Shown: positions 53,479-63,858, counted from the stretch's first letter. The stretch: 64,000 bases of DNA from Desulfovibrio subterraneus (GCF_013340285.1 NZ_BLVO01000001.1:58779-122778); one strand, 5' to 3'. Numbers and translations are program-made. The notes: generated by a model not told the origin, from the letters alone.

Positions 53479-54384
53479 CTACCCCAGCTTCACCCACGTA
53501 AGCTCATGCTTGTTGGCAGAAAGGTGCATCAGGCGGGAACCGGGAATGGCGGCAAAATCACGTACCGCAGTCATGTAATCATCACCCTGCAGCTTCACCG
53601 TGCAGACGAAGTTGCGGCATTCGCCGAACTCCATCCAGCGGCGGACCATCTCCAGAAGCCTGTCGGGGTAGCAAATAACGTCGGAGAACAGCCAGTCCAC
53701 CTTACCCGCATGGCGCGGGTCCAGCGCAAAGGCACTGCCGCTGCACCAGTTGATGTTCGGGTTGCGGGCGATATGGTCAGCCAGCGGTGATTTGTCTATG
53801 CTGAACACCTTTGCCCCCAGCTCGGCAAGCACCCACGACCAGCCGCCGGGACAACTGCCAAGGTCAAGACACAGCTCACCGGGCTGCGGGCGCACTTCCA
53901 GAAGAGTGAACAGCTCCCACAGCTTCAGATAGGCACGGGTGGGCGGCACGTCCTTGTCTTCCACAAAAATCACTTCGCCGTCAGGGAAGGGACTGGAACA
54001 ACGGGCGGATGCCACCACAAGATTCTCATCCCACAACGTCCACGAACCGAGCTGCCCCTCCGGCGGACGGGTGCCGAACGTCAGCGGCTTGGCGGAAACA
54101 TGGGGCAGCTTGTCCTGTATGAGCTTGGCACGGCGATGGTGGTCCGCGCTATGCAGCCACCAGTTACGCTGAATGGCCTTGAGCTTGCGCGCAGCATCAC
54201 CGATGGAGTCAATGGTGATCGCCTGCGGCTCGAGCCAGACATTCTGCGCCCAGACCACCTGCTGCGGTGCTCCCTCTGCCACGAACAGGCGGCCGCGCTG
54301 CGCAACCACGTTGGACAGCTCCTTGGCAAGATCTTCCTCATAGCCACGGGGAGCAAGATAGATAGTCGTATTCTCGAACTGCAT
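53479..54384 (-). CDS. RlmM/FtsJ-like 2'-O-ribose RNA methyltransferase
   Basis: About 301 residues. An N-terminal THUMP-like part (~1-150) precedes an RrmJ-fold domain. The SAM motif is CLDLGSCPGGWSWVLAELGA and the catalytic Lys-Asp-Lys-Glu tetrad can be placed at the K of RAYLKLWE, the D in DWLFSDVICYP, the K of CTVKLQGDD, and the E in KHELTWVKL. RlmM methylates C2498 of 23S rRNA in E. coli; this protein is somewhat shorter, so the exact target is inferred. GGAAGGTGAC precedes ATG 54384. The 317 bp upstream (54385-54701) contain no gene I can support. Confidence 0.84.
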   Translation of the reverse strand: MQFENTTIYLAPRGYEEDLAKELSNVVAQRGRLFVAEGAPQQVVWAQNVWLEPQAITIDSIGDAARKLKAIQRNWWLHSADHHRRAKLIQDKLPHVSAKPLTFGTRPPEGQLGSWTLWDENLVVASARCSSPFPDGEVIFVEDKDVPPTRAYLKLWELFTLLEVRPQPGELCLDLGSCPGGWSWVLAELGAKVFSIDKSPLADHIARNPNINWCSGSAFALDPRHAGKVDWLFSDVICYPDRLLEMVRRWMEFGECRNFVCTVKLQGDDYMTAVRDFAAIPGSRLMHLSANKHELTWVKLG

Positions 54385-54701
54385 GTCACCTTCCTTCATT
54401 CGCACAAACCGTGCAGTGGCGCTGTACCGCAGGATACGCCGATGCGCAAGGCAACGCCACATCGGGTTGCTCCCGGCTGTCGGCAGGAGAATCGGAAAAC
54501 GGCAATTCCGCCAAATCATGATGGACGGATGCGACGACAAAAGTGTATGCTCACCCTACGCGATCAGGATTGCATTTCCCGCCCATCCCCTTCGCTTGCG
54601 CACATTTACGCCCCTGTCTCCGGAATGACGGTCGGGGGTATTTTTACGGGTGCAGCCGCCCGACTCTCCCGCTCAACCATATATCGACGGATGATAGTTC
54701 C

Positions 54702-55577
54702 ATGCGCAGACCAGATGCCGCCATGATTCCTTCCATTGCCCTGTGCACAGCCATGATCCTCTGGGGCAGCTCCTACATCGCCATGAAGGTGGCCGTAACC
54801 GCCTATCACCCTATGGTTGTCATGGCCGGACGCCTCTTCCTCGGCAGCTGCACATTTGCTCTCGGGTGGCGCTATCTGCGCAACATACGCATCCGCCGTC
54901 AGGACTGGAAGCCGCTGCTGCTCATGGCGCTGTGCGAGCCCTGCATCTATTTTCTTCTGGAAGGCTATGCCATGCGCTACACCACCGCATCGCAGGCAGG
55001 CATGATTGTCTCGTCACTCCCCATTTTCGTGGCTCTCGGCGCTTTCTTCTTTCTTGGTGAACGGCTTTCCGCACGGGTATGGACAGGATTTTTCATTGCC
55101 ATGGGCGGTGTCATATGGCTATCCCTCGGCAGCGTTGCCACGGAAACAGCCCCCAACCCCCTTCTCGGCAACACTCTGGAAGCCCTGGCCATGGCGTCCG
55201 CCTCGGTCTATGTGATCATTGCCAAACGCCTCTCAGCACACTACCCCCCTGTATTCATCACGGCTGCCCAGTGTTTTGCAGGAACAATCTTCTTTGTCCC
55301 CCTGCTGTTCATGCCTTTTACCGAGCTTCCCACGCATGTTGATATACCGGCCATAATCAGCACCGCCTATCTTGGCACGGTCATCACCATCGGCGCATAC
55401 GGGCTGTATAATTACGGTGTCAGCAAGCTGCCCGCAGGGCAGGCCAGCGCATGGGGCAACCTCATTCCTGTTGCTGCGCTCATCATGGGGCATGTGTTTC
55501 TGAACGAATCACTCACCACCCCGCAGTACGCTGCTTCCGGCCTGGTTCTGGTCGGCGTTTACCTGAGCCAAAAGTAA
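54702..55577 (+). CDS. EamA/DMT-family exporter
   Basis: About 291 residues, ten membrane helices in two EamA repeats: LCTAMILWGSSYIAMKVAVTA...RYTTASQAGMIVSSLPIFVA...ERLSARVWTGFFIAMGGV, then LEALAMASASVYVII...LPAGQASAWGNLIPVAALIMG...NESLTTPQYAASGLVLVGVYL. Family members export amino acids or other metabolites; the substrate is unknown. ATG 54702 is favoured; ATG 54723 is the next in frame. Single gene. Confidence 0.9.
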   Translation: MRRPDAAMIPSIALCTAMILWGSSYIAMKVAVTAYHPMVVMAGRLFLGSCTFALGWRYLRNIRIRRQDWKPLLLMALCEPCIYFLLEGYAMRYTTASQAGMIVSSLPIFVALGAFFFLGERLSARVWTGFFIAMGGVIWLSLGSVATETAPNPLLGNTLEALAMASASVYVIIAKRLSAHYPPVFITAAQCFAGTIFFVPLLFMPFTELPTHVDIPAIISTAYLGTVITIGAYGLYNYGVSKLPAGQASAWGNLIPVAALIMGHVFLNESLTTPQYAASGLVLVGVYLSQK

Positions 55578-55722
55578 GAATGTTGCACTTTTAAGCGGAG
55601 AGGTCAGATTTTTGTGTCTTATGGGTCGGTTTTCCGTGACAATAACACGCATAATGCGTTACGGTCAGACCAGTATGCCCTGAGTCCCTTTTGTACTTCG
55701 GGCCAGACCACGGAGATCGCGA

Positions 55723-56628
55723 ATGCCCCATTTACATGCCGCCCTTCTCACCTCGCTCGCCGCAGATTCGCTGGCGCTTGGCGCGCACTGGGAATATGAC
55801 CAGAAACGCATTGAAGATGCCCTCGGAAGGGTCACCACCCTTCTGCCCCCCAAACTGAGCAACCAGTTCCATCCCAACCGCGGGGAAGGTGATCTTTCCC
55901 ATTATGGGGATCAGGTGCTGGTGCTCCTCGATTCCGTCACGGCCAACGGCCGCTTCGACCTCCATGCCTTCCGTGATGCGTGGCTTGCCCGCATGCAGAA
56001 TTACGACGGCTATCTCGACCGCGCAACACGCGAAACCCTGCGCAATTTTGAAGAAGGCATGCCACCGGAAAGCTCCGGTGCGCAGTCTTCCGACTTTTCC
56101 GCAGCAGCCCGCATAGCCCCGCTGTTCACCGTATATCTGAACGACCTTGCCGGTCTTGTTGCCGCCGCCCGTGCCCAGACGCTGATGACGCACAATTCGG
56201 AGCTGGTTGCGGACGGTGCAGAGTTCTTTGCACGGGCAGTATACGCCATTCTCCACGGTGCCACCGTGCGTGAAGGGCTCGATTCGGCAGCCGAGGCCGG
56301 ATACCGCCAGCTGCCCGCCGAAGACTGGCTCGCTTTCACCTACATGTCTGCGGACGAAGACGCCCGCATGGCCATTGCCCGGTTCGGACAGTCGTGCGGC
56401 ATGAAGGGCGCCTTCCACGGCGTTGTGCACCTTGTCACCCACTACGAGGCAGAACCGCAGACCGCGCTGATTGAAAACGTTATGGCCGGAGGCGATTCCT
56501 GCGCACGCGGGCTTATGACCGGCCTTGTTCTCGGAGCCCGGCACGGAGAACTGGCTTGTGCGCCTGAATGGTGCAACGAGCTGAACTGTCTGCCAAGACT
56601 TAAAGAATATCTTAACAGGCTGCTCTAG
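55723..56628 (+). CDS. ADP-ribosylglycohydrolase-family protein, diverged
   Basis: 301 residues. All-helical ARH fold recognisable from the start (HAALLTSLAADSLALGAHWEYD) and the C-terminal glycine-rich motif (VMAGGDSCARGLMTGLVLGA). The metal-binding residues of active ARH enzymes (TDDT early, GDTDT late) are replaced by GDLSHYGDQ and GGDSCARG, so only some Asp ligands remain. It may hydrolyse a different ADP-ribose conjugate or just bind it. No ADP-ribosyltransferase (DraT or toxin) gene is nearby. Followed by a terminator. Confidence 0.82.
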   Translation: MPHLHAALLTSLAADSLALGAHWEYDQKRIEDALGRVTTLLPPKLSNQFHPNRGEGDLSHYGDQVLVLLDSVTANGRFDLHAFRDAWLARMQNYDGYLDRATRETLRNFEEGMPPESSGAQSSDFSAAARIAPLFTVYLNDLAGLVAAARAQTLMTHNSELVADGAEFFARAVYAILHGATVREGLDSAAEAGYRQLPAEDWLAFTYMSADEDARMAIARFGQSCGMKGAFHGVVHLVTHYEAEPQTALIENVMAGGDSCARGLMTGLVLGARHGELACAPEWCNELNCLPRLKEYLNRLL

Positions 56629-56648
56629 CACGCCAGATGCAAACCGGA

Positions 56649-56674
56649 ACCGGAGGCTCAGGCCTCCGGTTTTT
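56649..56674 (+). terminator. Terminator of the ADP-ribosylglycohydrolase-like gene
   Basis: Stem ACCGGAGGC / GCCTCCGGT followed by TTTTC. Confidence 0.88.
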
Positions 56675-56810
56675 CATTTGGCGGGTACCGGAAGCGCGGA
56701 TAACCATATCGCGCTTTTCCATGCAAAACCCCCGTGACAGATCAGCAGGATTGGGTAAGAATTGATTTACGCGTGCAATTAACACGCGATACTTCAAAAC
56801 GGATTGCATC

Positions 56811-57563
56811 ATGTGGGACAAGGATACGGTACGTCGCTACGAAGAGTGGTTCGACACGCAGGAAGGCTCTTTTGCCCTGCGCGCTGAAAAACGCCTGCTG
56901 GAATATCTGGTTTCCGGCTGGCCCCGTCGCGGCCATTCGTTTCTTGAGGTGGGGTGCGGTCCCGGCATGATACTGGAGATGATGTACGAGACCGGGTTTG
57001 ACGTAACCGGACTGGATGCATCACCGGCCATGCTTGCCGCCGCGCGCAAGCGAATGGGCACCCGCGCCGACCTGCATGTGGGTAACGCCGAGCACCTGCC
57101 CTTTGGTGACAACCAGTTCGACTACGTTGCGCTGCTTACCGTGCTGGAATTTGTGGAAGACCCCATGCGGGCGCTGGAAGAAGCCTTCCGGGTTGCCGCG
57201 CGCGGGGTTATCGTCACCATGCTCAACAAGTGGTCCTTCTACTACCTCTCCCACGGCATACGCTGCTGCGGCCATCATAGCGGCGTTCTGCGTGAAGCAA
57301 CCTGGTACACGCCGGTACGTATGCGCTCCATGGTACGCAAGGCAGCGGGCAACAAGCCCTTCACCATGCGCTCGGTGCTGCCCGGTCCCTTTATCACCTG
57401 GAAGCACACCCTGCCGTGGCGCTTCGTCAATACGCTCCTGCTGCCCTATGGGCTCGGCTCGTACACGGGCATCAGGGTAGATTTGTGCGACATAGAAACT
57501 GTCACCCCGCTCATGGCCCGCACCAAGGCGGTTGCGCCCCCCAACCCCATCGCCAGCCCGTAA
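56811..57563 (+). CDS. Class I SAM-dependent methyltransferase
   Basis: 250 residues. Methyltransf_11-type fold: FLEVGCGPGMILEMMYETGF (motif I), VTGLDASPAMLAAARKR, VGNAEHLPFGDNQFDYVALL and AARGVIVTMLNKWS. The C-terminal ~80 residues (TWYTPVRMRSMVRKA, PYGLGSYTGIRVD) form a substrate-side extension seen in small-molecule or lipid methyltransferases. Substrate unknown. It is convergent with the next gene; a short stem near 57568-57595 may terminate it. Confidence 0.88.
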   Translation: MWDKDTVRRYEEWFDTQEGSFALRAEKRLLEYLVSGWPRRGHSFLEVGCGPGMILEMMYETGFDVTGLDASPAMLAAARKRMGTRADLHVGNAEHLPFGDNQFDYVALLTVLEFVEDPMRALEEAFRVAARGVIVTMLNKWSFYYLSHGIRCCGHHSGVLREATWYTPVRMRSMVRKAAGNKPFTMRSVLPGPFITWKHTLPWRFVNTLLLPYGLGSYTGIRVDLCDIETVTPLMARTKAVAPPNPIASP

Positions 57564-57619
57564 AAAAAGGCAGCCTGCCTGCGCCTGCTGCCCCTGTCAC
57601 GTTTTCTTCCGCTTTCCTG

Positions 57620-58801
57620 CTAGGCCATATCGCCTTGTTCAAGCATGCTCAATGCCATGCGCAGTTCATCACCCAGCCGCCCCTTCACAGCGCTCTGCAC
57701 GCCTTCGGTCGACGAGGTGAACTGGCGCTGACGTATGGAGTATACGTTGCGGATAAAGTCGGCTTCCTTGCTTTCATCAAAGCCGCCGGTTCTGCCGAAT
57801 GCCTTTGCAAAGATACGTACCGCTCCCGTAGGACCATGATGGACGGCCGTTGAGAACAACACTTCCTGCAACGCCTGTGGCATGGAATCGATATTCATTG
57901 CCTTGCTGATGGCCCTGAAGGCAGGCGAAAAATGGTTGCTGTGCACAAACTTGTCCTGCAGGGCTTCAAAACGCTCAGGCTGGGTTTGTGCCACCTGTTT
58001 CCATGCAGCCGGCATATTGCCGAACCGGGAACCTGTGTTAGCCCGCCCCGCCTTTTTCAGTTGCGAGGCAATATCCGGCGCCTGACTGTCCAGATAGTTG
58101 ATGAAGGCATCCATGGTGCCTGCGCGTGATGACAGCTGGTATTTGCCATACGAAGTGCCGCCGCGCCTGTCATACCCTATGGCTGAAATGCCGCCGTCCG
58201 AACCGGATTCGAACAGTGCAGCCAAAGCACCGGGCCTGAAAGGCTCGGCAGTCCTGTGTCCGACCCCCATCAGCTGCCCGTCTGTCACGTTACGGGTTGC
58301 GCGTGCCATATCAACATCCGGCGAAGCCTCCACCGACTGCGCAGACTGCATTTCGCGCAACGCAGCCGCCATTTCACCGTAGGGACCGGCTGCGCCGCCA
58401 GCCGCATCAGGAGGCGGGGCAACCGCCATGCGAATGGCGCTGCCTTCCGGGGCTGTCATGGTTCTGAACATGGACGCGAAGGGATTTGCCTCATCGCCAA
58501 GAACCTTGGTCAACGTAGCCAGAGCTTTGACGTTGGTCAGGTTCATGCTCCCGAACATGGCGCTATCCAGCGCCGACATGTCGTTGGGGTTCTTTCCTGA
58601 GCCTATGCCCAGAAAGTCCTGCACGGCATTGCCCTGCCCCATCTGGACCATGGGGTCGTTCAGCAGCTCGTCAAAGCGCGATCCGAGGACCTTATTGCTG
58701 GTTCCCAGACTGAACGGATTACCACCCGCCTGCCCCCCGTGTTGCTTGAGGCGGTCGATATAGCTGGTCACTTGACCCATGGCGAGTGGATTGATCTGCA
58801 T
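57620..58801 (-). CDS. Lysozyme-like (muramidase-fold) protein with a long low-complexity N-terminus
   Basis: 393 residues. Residues 1-190 are Met/Gly/Ala-rich with no signal peptide. Residues ~195-390 resemble the lysozyme-like domain found in VgrG-related and phage tail-associated proteins: LFESGSDGGISAIGYDRRGG, TSYGKYQLSSRAGTMDAFINYL, WKQVAQTQPERFEALQDKFV, and LFSTAVHHGPTGAVRIF. The Glu in FESG is the likely catalytic acid. No phage, type VI or flagellar gene is adjacent, so its delivery route is unclear. GCAAGGAGTAGCCG lies before ATG 58801. Confidence 0.72.
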   Translation of the reverse strand: MQINPLAMGQVTSYIDRLKQHGGQAGGNPFSLGTSNKVLGSRFDELLNDPMVQMGQGNAVQDFLGIGSGKNPNDMSALDSAMFGSMNLTNVKALATLTKVLGDEANPFASMFRTMTAPEGSAIRMAVAPPPDAAGGAAGPYGEMAAALREMQSAQSVEASPDVDMARATRNVTDGQLMGVGHRTAEPFRPGALAALFESGSDGGISAIGYDRRGGTSYGKYQLSSRAGTMDAFINYLDSQAPDIASQLKKAGRANTGSRFGNMPAAWKQVAQTQPERFEALQDKFVHSNHFSPAFRAISKAMNIDSMPQALQEVLFSTAVHHGPTGAVRIFAKAFGRTGGFDESKEADFIRNVYSIRQRQFTSSTEGVQSAVKGRLGDELRMALSMLEQGDMA

Positions 58802-59092
58802 CGGCTACTCCTTGCCTGTAACTAGCAAAGGAGATGCCGCACTCTTTTTATTCTTTCATAGCAGGCAGATACAAAGACGTACCATGCCCAGCCCATGTGT
58901 TACGTCAGTTTACCGACGCTTCCCATTGTTCCATCTATAATCCCGAAAGTTGAACTTATAATTTCAAGATCATTACACCTGATCTAGCACTAGAATTGAA
59001 CTATACCCTATCGGTTTCCTTTTATTACAGCGTGTCACCGGGTACCTTTCTACCCAAAGCTGCCCGAACCGGCAAAACCATGGAGAGTGATT

Positions 59093-61084
59093 ATGTTCGG
59101 CACCATGAAACTATCCGTAAAACTCTACTCCGGCTTTCTGGTTGTTCTGGTACTTCTCGCCATACTTGGTGCCACCGGATTCCTTGCCATTGAATCCGCT
59201 TCGGACGGCTTTTCAGACTACAGACGCAAAGCCCGCCAATCCAACCTCATAGGCCGCCTGCAAGCCAACATGCTCATGGTCCGCATGTCTGTGAAGGACT
59301 TCGTCCTTACCGGCAGTGAGGACAGCGCCAAGCAGTTCAGCGACAGATTCGCTGAAGTGGTCAACTTCATCCAGCAGGCAAAGCAGGATATCAACGACCC
59401 GGGCCGGCGCAAAATGGTGGAAGAAACGGAAGCACATGCTCATGATTACCAGAAAGCATTCGAGCAGGTGATAGAATTCCGCACCAAGCGCAATATGCAT
59501 GTTGACAGGCTCAATGCCAACGGGCCGGTTATGGAACAAAAGCTGACTCAGATTTTCACTACGGCAGAACGCGACGGTGATCAGGCCGGTGCCTACAATG
59601 CAGGATTGGCCTTGAGAAATCTGCTGCTCACCAGACTGTATGTCATGAAATTTCTTGAGACCAATGCGCAGGCCGATGCAGACAGAGTGGTCTCGGAATT
59701 TACTTCGCTTCAAAAGGGGCTCGACTACCTGAACAGAACACAGCAGAATCCTGAACGCAAATCCCTGCTCAAGGATATCGGGCTGATAGAACAACAGTAT
59801 ATGACTGACTTCAAGACACTGACCTCTATCATTTTTGCCCGCAACGACCTGATGAAAAACACTCTGGACAAGCTTGGCCCAGACATCGCCACCACTACCG
59901 AAAACCTCAAGCTCTCCATTATCGAAGCTCAGGACAAAATCGGTCCGGCAGTTCAGTCCCGCAACGATCAAGCTGTTCTTGTCATCATTACAGCAGGTTC
60001 CGCAGCCGTTATCCTGGGCTTATTCATCGCCTTCATCCTTACCCGCAACGTCATGCGGCAAATCGGCTGCGATCCTTCCGAGATTGCAGAAATCTCCGAC
60101 CAGCTCGCCGGCGGTAACATGGCCATTGCCTTCAGAGGCAATGCCGTCGGGGTATATGCGAGCATGAAGACAATGGTGAGCAAGCTCAGCACAATTGTAA
60201 GTGATGTTACCGCTGCCGCAGAAAACGTGGCTTCGGGCAGCGAGGAGCTTTCCGCATCATCGCAGAGCCTGTCGCAGGGAGCTACAGAACAGGCGGCAAG
60301 CATTGAAGAAGTTTCATCCTCCATGGAGGAGATGAGTTCCAACATCAGCCTGAATGCCGAAAACGCCCGCCAGACAGAGAGCCTTGCCACGCAGGCAGCA
60401 CTGGATGCGCAGGAAGGCGGCAATGCGGTGGCCAAAACTGTGGAGGCCATGAAGCACATTGCCGAAAAGATTTCAATTGTTGAAGAAATAGCCCGACAGA
60501 CCAACCTGCTGGCTCTGAACGCCGCCATCGAAGCCGCCCGTGCGGGCGAGCACGGCAAGGGTTTTGCCGTTGTGGCGGCGGAAGTGCGCAAGCTGGCAGA
60601 ACGCAGCGGCACGGCTGCAGCAGAAATCAGCGAACTTTCATCCTCGAGCGTGGAGGTTGCCGAACGCGCCGGAACCATGCTGATGAAGCTTGTGCCGGAT
60701 ATCAAGAAAACCGCTGACCTCGTGCAGGAAATTGCCTCCGCTTCCAACGAGCAGAACGCAGGGGCGGAACAAATTAACAAAGCCATTCAGCAGCTTGATC
60801 AGGTTGTACAGCAAAACGCTTCCGCATCAGAGGAAATGTCGTCCACCTCTGAAGAACTGGCATCGCAGGCATCGCAACTGCAGGAATCCATGGGATTCTT
60901 CCGCATCTCAGACGCATCTCTCGGCAATCGTCGGCAGGTTAAAGCAGTAACGTCACGTTCTGCCATTCCCAAAAGCAAACCTGCCAAGCAGCTTGCTGCA
61001 CCGCGAAAAACCGAAGCCCCCAAGGACACTGGCGAGGGATTCTCCCTTGCCATGGAAGATGACGACGCTTTTGAACGCTTCTAA
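59093..61084 (+). CDS. Chemoreceptor with helical bimodular (HBM/4HB-type) periplasmic sensor
   Basis: About 663 residues. Membrane helix (~8-30: [20 protein letters not shown]); an all-helical periplasmic region (~35-280) with [22 protein letters not shown], typical of HBM sensors such as McpS; second helix (~290-312); HAMP-like linker with [20 protein letters not shown]; and the MCP hairpin ([19 protein letters not shown]). The C-terminus extends ~60 residues past the bundle with a basic stretch ([13 protein letters not shown]) and an acidic end (EDDDAFERF). HBM receptors sense organic acids. GGAG lies 7 nt before ATG 59093. The 291-bp upstream gap is AT-rich and gene-free. Confidence 0.94.
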   Translation: MFGTMKLSVKLYSGFLVVLVLLAILGATGFLAIESASDGFSDYRRKARQSNLIGRLQANMLMVRMSVKDFVLTGSEDSAKQFSDRFAEVVNFIQQAKQDINDPGRRKMVEETEAHAHDYQKAFEQVIEFRTKRNMHVDRLNANGPVMEQKLTQIFTTAERDGDQAGAYNAGLALRNLLLTRLYVMKFLETNAQADADRVVSEFTSLQKGLDYLNRTQQNPERKSLLKDIGLIEQQYMTDFKTLTSIIFARNDLMKNTLDKLGPDIATTTENLKLSIIEAQDKIGPAVQSRNDQAVLVIITAGSAAVILGLFIAFILTRNVMRQIGCDPSEIAEISDQLAGGNMAIAFRGNAVGVYASMKTMVSKLSTIVSDVTAAAENVASGSEELSASSQSLSQGATEQAASIEEVSSSMEEMSSNISLNAENARQTESLATQAALDAQEGGNAVAKTVEAMKHIAEKISIVEEIARQTNLLALNAAIEAARAGEHGKGFAVVAAEVRKLAERSGTAAAEISELSSSSVEVAERAGTMLMKLVPDIKKTADLVQEIASASNEQNAGAEQINKAIQQLDQVVQQNASASEEMSSTSEELASQASQLQESMGFFRISDASLGNRRQVKAVTSRSAIPKSKPAKQLAAPRKTEAPKDTGEGFSLAMEDDDAFERF

Positions 61085-61110
61085 GAACCTCCGCATCCCT
61101 CCGGCCGGTG

Positions 61111-61140
61111 AAAAGGTCGCCCTCGGGCGACCTTTTCTTT
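61111..61140 (+). terminator. Terminator of the HBM chemoreceptor gene
   Basis: Stem AAAAGGTCGCCC / GGGCGACCTTTT followed by CTTTTG. Confidence 0.92.
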
Positions 61141-61357
61141 TGCTCACGCAGGGCAGCTTCACGTGTGCAGTTCCGTCTGCCCCGCAGGTCTTCTGAAAAT
61201 CGTGCGTGGCTATCAGATATGCAGAACACAGAGGCTTGCCCCGCCCCCTGCTTCCACGTGCGAGATGAGGACCAACCTGTGCGTATGCGTGCTAGAGAGA
61301 TGTCTTCACAGAGCGTGACATTACTGTAAACGGCACGGTTTCTTCCGGTAACTGCTT

Positions 61358-62713
61358 TCAATCACCAAGCAGCGATTTGCCTGTCCGGTAATAATTCTCC
61401 ATTTCCGGCTGTGGAACCATGCTCCCGCCGGTGCACCAGATAATGTGAGCCGCATTTGGCATGTTCTCCACAAGCCCGCGTTCCTTCAACCAGTCCTGCG
61501 CACGAGATACTCTGGCAATTCCCGGTGCGCCAGCCAGCGCAGAGGGTTCCAGCCGCAGCCCTTCTGTATCTGCCATCAGCGCGAGGTAACGATACATGTT
61601 CTCATCCTGCACCGTAAACACCCCATCCAGCATGCCATGCATGGTCCGGCCAACAAAACCGGAAGGACGTCCGACGGCCAGCCCGTCTGCATCCGTAATA
61701 TTATCAATACCAAAATCCTGTACACTCACACCGTCATGAAGTCCGGTGTACAGCCCGAGCAGCATGGCCGGTGAATGCGTGGGCTCGGCAAACAGGCAGT
61801 GTACTTGATCCTTGAAAATGAGCTTGAGGCCGAAAGCCACTCCACCAGGACCGCCGCCAACCCCGCAGGGCAGATAGACAACGAGGGGGTGTTCTGCGTC
61901 GACCACTATGCCCTGCTCATCAAGCTGCTGCTTCAGACGCTGGGCAGCCACTGCATACCCCAAGAACAAGTTCACGGAATTCTCGTCATCCACAAAGTAA
62001 CAGGACGGATCGCCTGCGGATTGCTTGCGCCCTTCAGCCACGGCAAGGCTGTAGTCCGAGGCATACTCAACCACATTCACCCCCTTGGAGCGAAGCAGAT
62101 CCTTTTTCCATTGCCGCGCATCCGCTGACATATGCACCGAAACGCGGAAGCCGAGCTGCGCACCCATGATACCGATGGAGAGCCCCAGATTGCCCGTGGA
62201 GCCCACCGCAATGGCGTACCGACTGAAGAAGGCACGGAATTCTTTGCTATCCAACCTGCTGTAGTCGTCGGTCAGGGTGAGAAGACCGGCACCAAGTGCA
62301 AGCTCTTCAGCGTGTTTGAGACCTTCGTAAATACCGCCCCGAGCCTTGATGGAACCTGATATAGGCAGATGGCTGTCGAGCTTGGCCAACAACCTTCCGG
62401 GCAAGCCCCTCGAAAAACGCTCAGAAAGTGTCCTCTGGAAGGCGGGAACATCTTGCAACGGGGACTCGATCAATCCGCCCGCATTTCGCGTCTCAGGAAA
62501 GACTTTTGCGATGTAGGGACGAAAGCGCTCCAGCCTTGCAGCAGCATCGGCTACGTCGCTGTCCGTCAATTCCATGCCCTGCATGGCCAGTTTAAATGGC
62601 ACGGTTGCGGGATTGAACCAGCTCACTTCATTCAGGCTGACAAGATCCCGCAACAGCGGATTGTCTGCGAGCCATTCCTGAAGGGTTTTACCGCCTATGA
62701 GAGGGGTGCTCAT
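61358..62713 (-). CDS. dsdA: D-serine ammonia-lyase (dehydratase)
   Basis: 451 residues, the usual length. PLP-dependent enzyme that converts D-serine to pyruvate and ammonia. The PLP lysine is in [12 protein letters not shown], the phosphate-binding loop is [15 protein letters not shown], with [17 protein letters not shown] before it and [19 protein letters not shown] and [13 protein letters not shown] toward the end. AAGGAAA lies 4 nt before ATG 62713. No dsdX transporter or dsdC regulator is adjacent. 62714-62940 upstream is gene-free. Confidence 0.96.
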   Translation of the reverse strand: MSTPLIGGKTLQEWLADNPLLRDLVSLNEVSWFNPATVPFKLAMQGMELTDSDVADAAARLERFRPYIAKVFPETRNAGGLIESPLQDVPAFQRTLSERFSRGLPGRLLAKLDSHLPISGSIKARGGIYEGLKHAEELALGAGLLTLTDDYSRLDSKEFRAFFSRYAIAVGSTGNLGLSIGIMGAQLGFRVSVHMSADARQWKKDLLRSKGVNVVEYASDYSLAVAEGRKQSAGDPSCYFVDDENSVNLFLGYAVAAQRLKQQLDEQGIVVDAEHPLVVYLPCGVGGGPGGVAFGLKLIFKDQVHCLFAEPTHSPAMLLGLYTGLHDGVSVQDFGIDNITDADGLAVGRPSGFVGRTMHGMLDGVFTVQDENMYRYLALMADTEGLRLEPSALAGAPGIARVSRAQDWLKERGLVENMPNAAHIIWCTGGSMVPQPEMENYYRTGKSLLGD

Positions 62714-62940
62714 ACGATTTCCTTTTTAGGGGGGCAGTAGGGTGTAGAATTCTGATAAAGCTACCCCAAAGGAGTTGATGTTGGGAAGGGGGAGTGAGGG
62801 ACGGGAGTGGGTTTGGGGTGAGCATGATCAGACTTTCACCGACTATATTAGGTTCTGACTAAAATTTCCCGTTGTTGCCTCTGGCAGGGAGAGCGGGGCC
62901 GCCAGCGCGCGGCCCCACGCATCGTTCCCCGAAGCATAAG

Positions 62941-63300
62941 GCCGATTGGAAGCGCTTCGCTTCCACGGCGGGACGAACTACACCCAACACCAGCTGGGGC
63001 GAGGCAGGGGGAGTCCAGAGGGGGCCTTGCTGAGGAGTGCCAGTGGCTGTCTGCGACGAAGGAGCAATACAGCCACCAATCTAGCGAGTAGCAGCTGTAA
63101 GCGAGGCACGAGCCATACAGATGCACGTTGCCAGACGGTACGCCCCGGCCGAGGCCCCTTCTGGTCCCGCGGAAGCTATAGCCGTCGGCGAGTCTGCGAG
63201 CCTTACGGATAAAGACAGCAGAGCGGCGGCAAAAGGGAACAGTAGATTGGACTTGATGGAGTCGGTGAACGCCTAACCAACCCAATACAGACCAAGGCTC
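62941..63300. repeat. Repeat unit 1 near the rRNA operon
   Basis: Starts GCCGATTGGAAGCGCTTCGC (contains a GGAAGCG/CGCTTCC hairpin), continues with CAGCTGGGGCGAGGCAGG and GGGGCCTTGCTGAGG, then carries ~100 bp absent from unit 2 before GAGGCCCCTTCTGGTCCCGC and ends with CAGACCAAGG. Confidence 0.8.
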
Positions 63301-63353
63301 AACCCTCCACATATGACATGATATGCAAGCAGTGTCCCCTCCCCGAATCACAT

Positions 63354-63562
63354 GCCGATTGGAAGCGCTTCGCTTCCACGGCGAGAAGAACGACATTCAG
63401 CGACCAGCTGGGGCGAGGCAGGGGAGTCCAGAGGGGCCTTGCTGAGGGCGGGCACCGCCCGGTTGAGGCCCCTTCTGGTCCCGCTGAAGGCGAAACGGGC
63501 AAAACTAGCCAACACTTGATGTAGTCGGTGAAAACCCAACAAAGCCAGTACAGACCAAGGCC
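63354..63562. repeat. Repeat unit 2 near the rRNA operon
   Basis: Same order of blocks as unit 1 in ~210 bp. The short ORFs that cross both units are repeat-derived and I do not call them genes. Confidence 0.8.
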
Positions 63563-63648
63563 CAATTCATTGAAACTAAGACAGGATGATGGAAGACGGA
63601 TGGAAGGAAGAAAAGGAAGGCTAACTGAAGGGATGTGATTTTACCCCT

Positions 63649-63727
63649 AAAACAGAAAAACTCCGGCCCTCATCGGTTACCGGAGTTTTTCGTTCAGGAA
63701 ATAAGTCTTGGCGGCGGCCTACTTTCC
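63649..63727 (-). repeat. Duplicated 5S rRNA 3' end plus terminator, distal remnant
   Basis: Contains a hairpin ACTCCGG / CCGGAGT with T-run (63656-63692) and the last 22 nt of 5S rRNA (63706-63727). It is nearly identical to 63859-63937, after which the similarity stops. Confidence 0.85.
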
Positions 63728-63858
63728 TGTCTGACAGGAGTAGCCTGCCCCTTGCTGCGCTCGGGATCAGGCCTCGGCTGCGCGAGGGGCGCGGCCCCCG
63801 CTTGCCTCCCTGCCTTAACTTATGCCGGTTGCTGCTGCCAAAGCAGGCCGAGAGGCGC

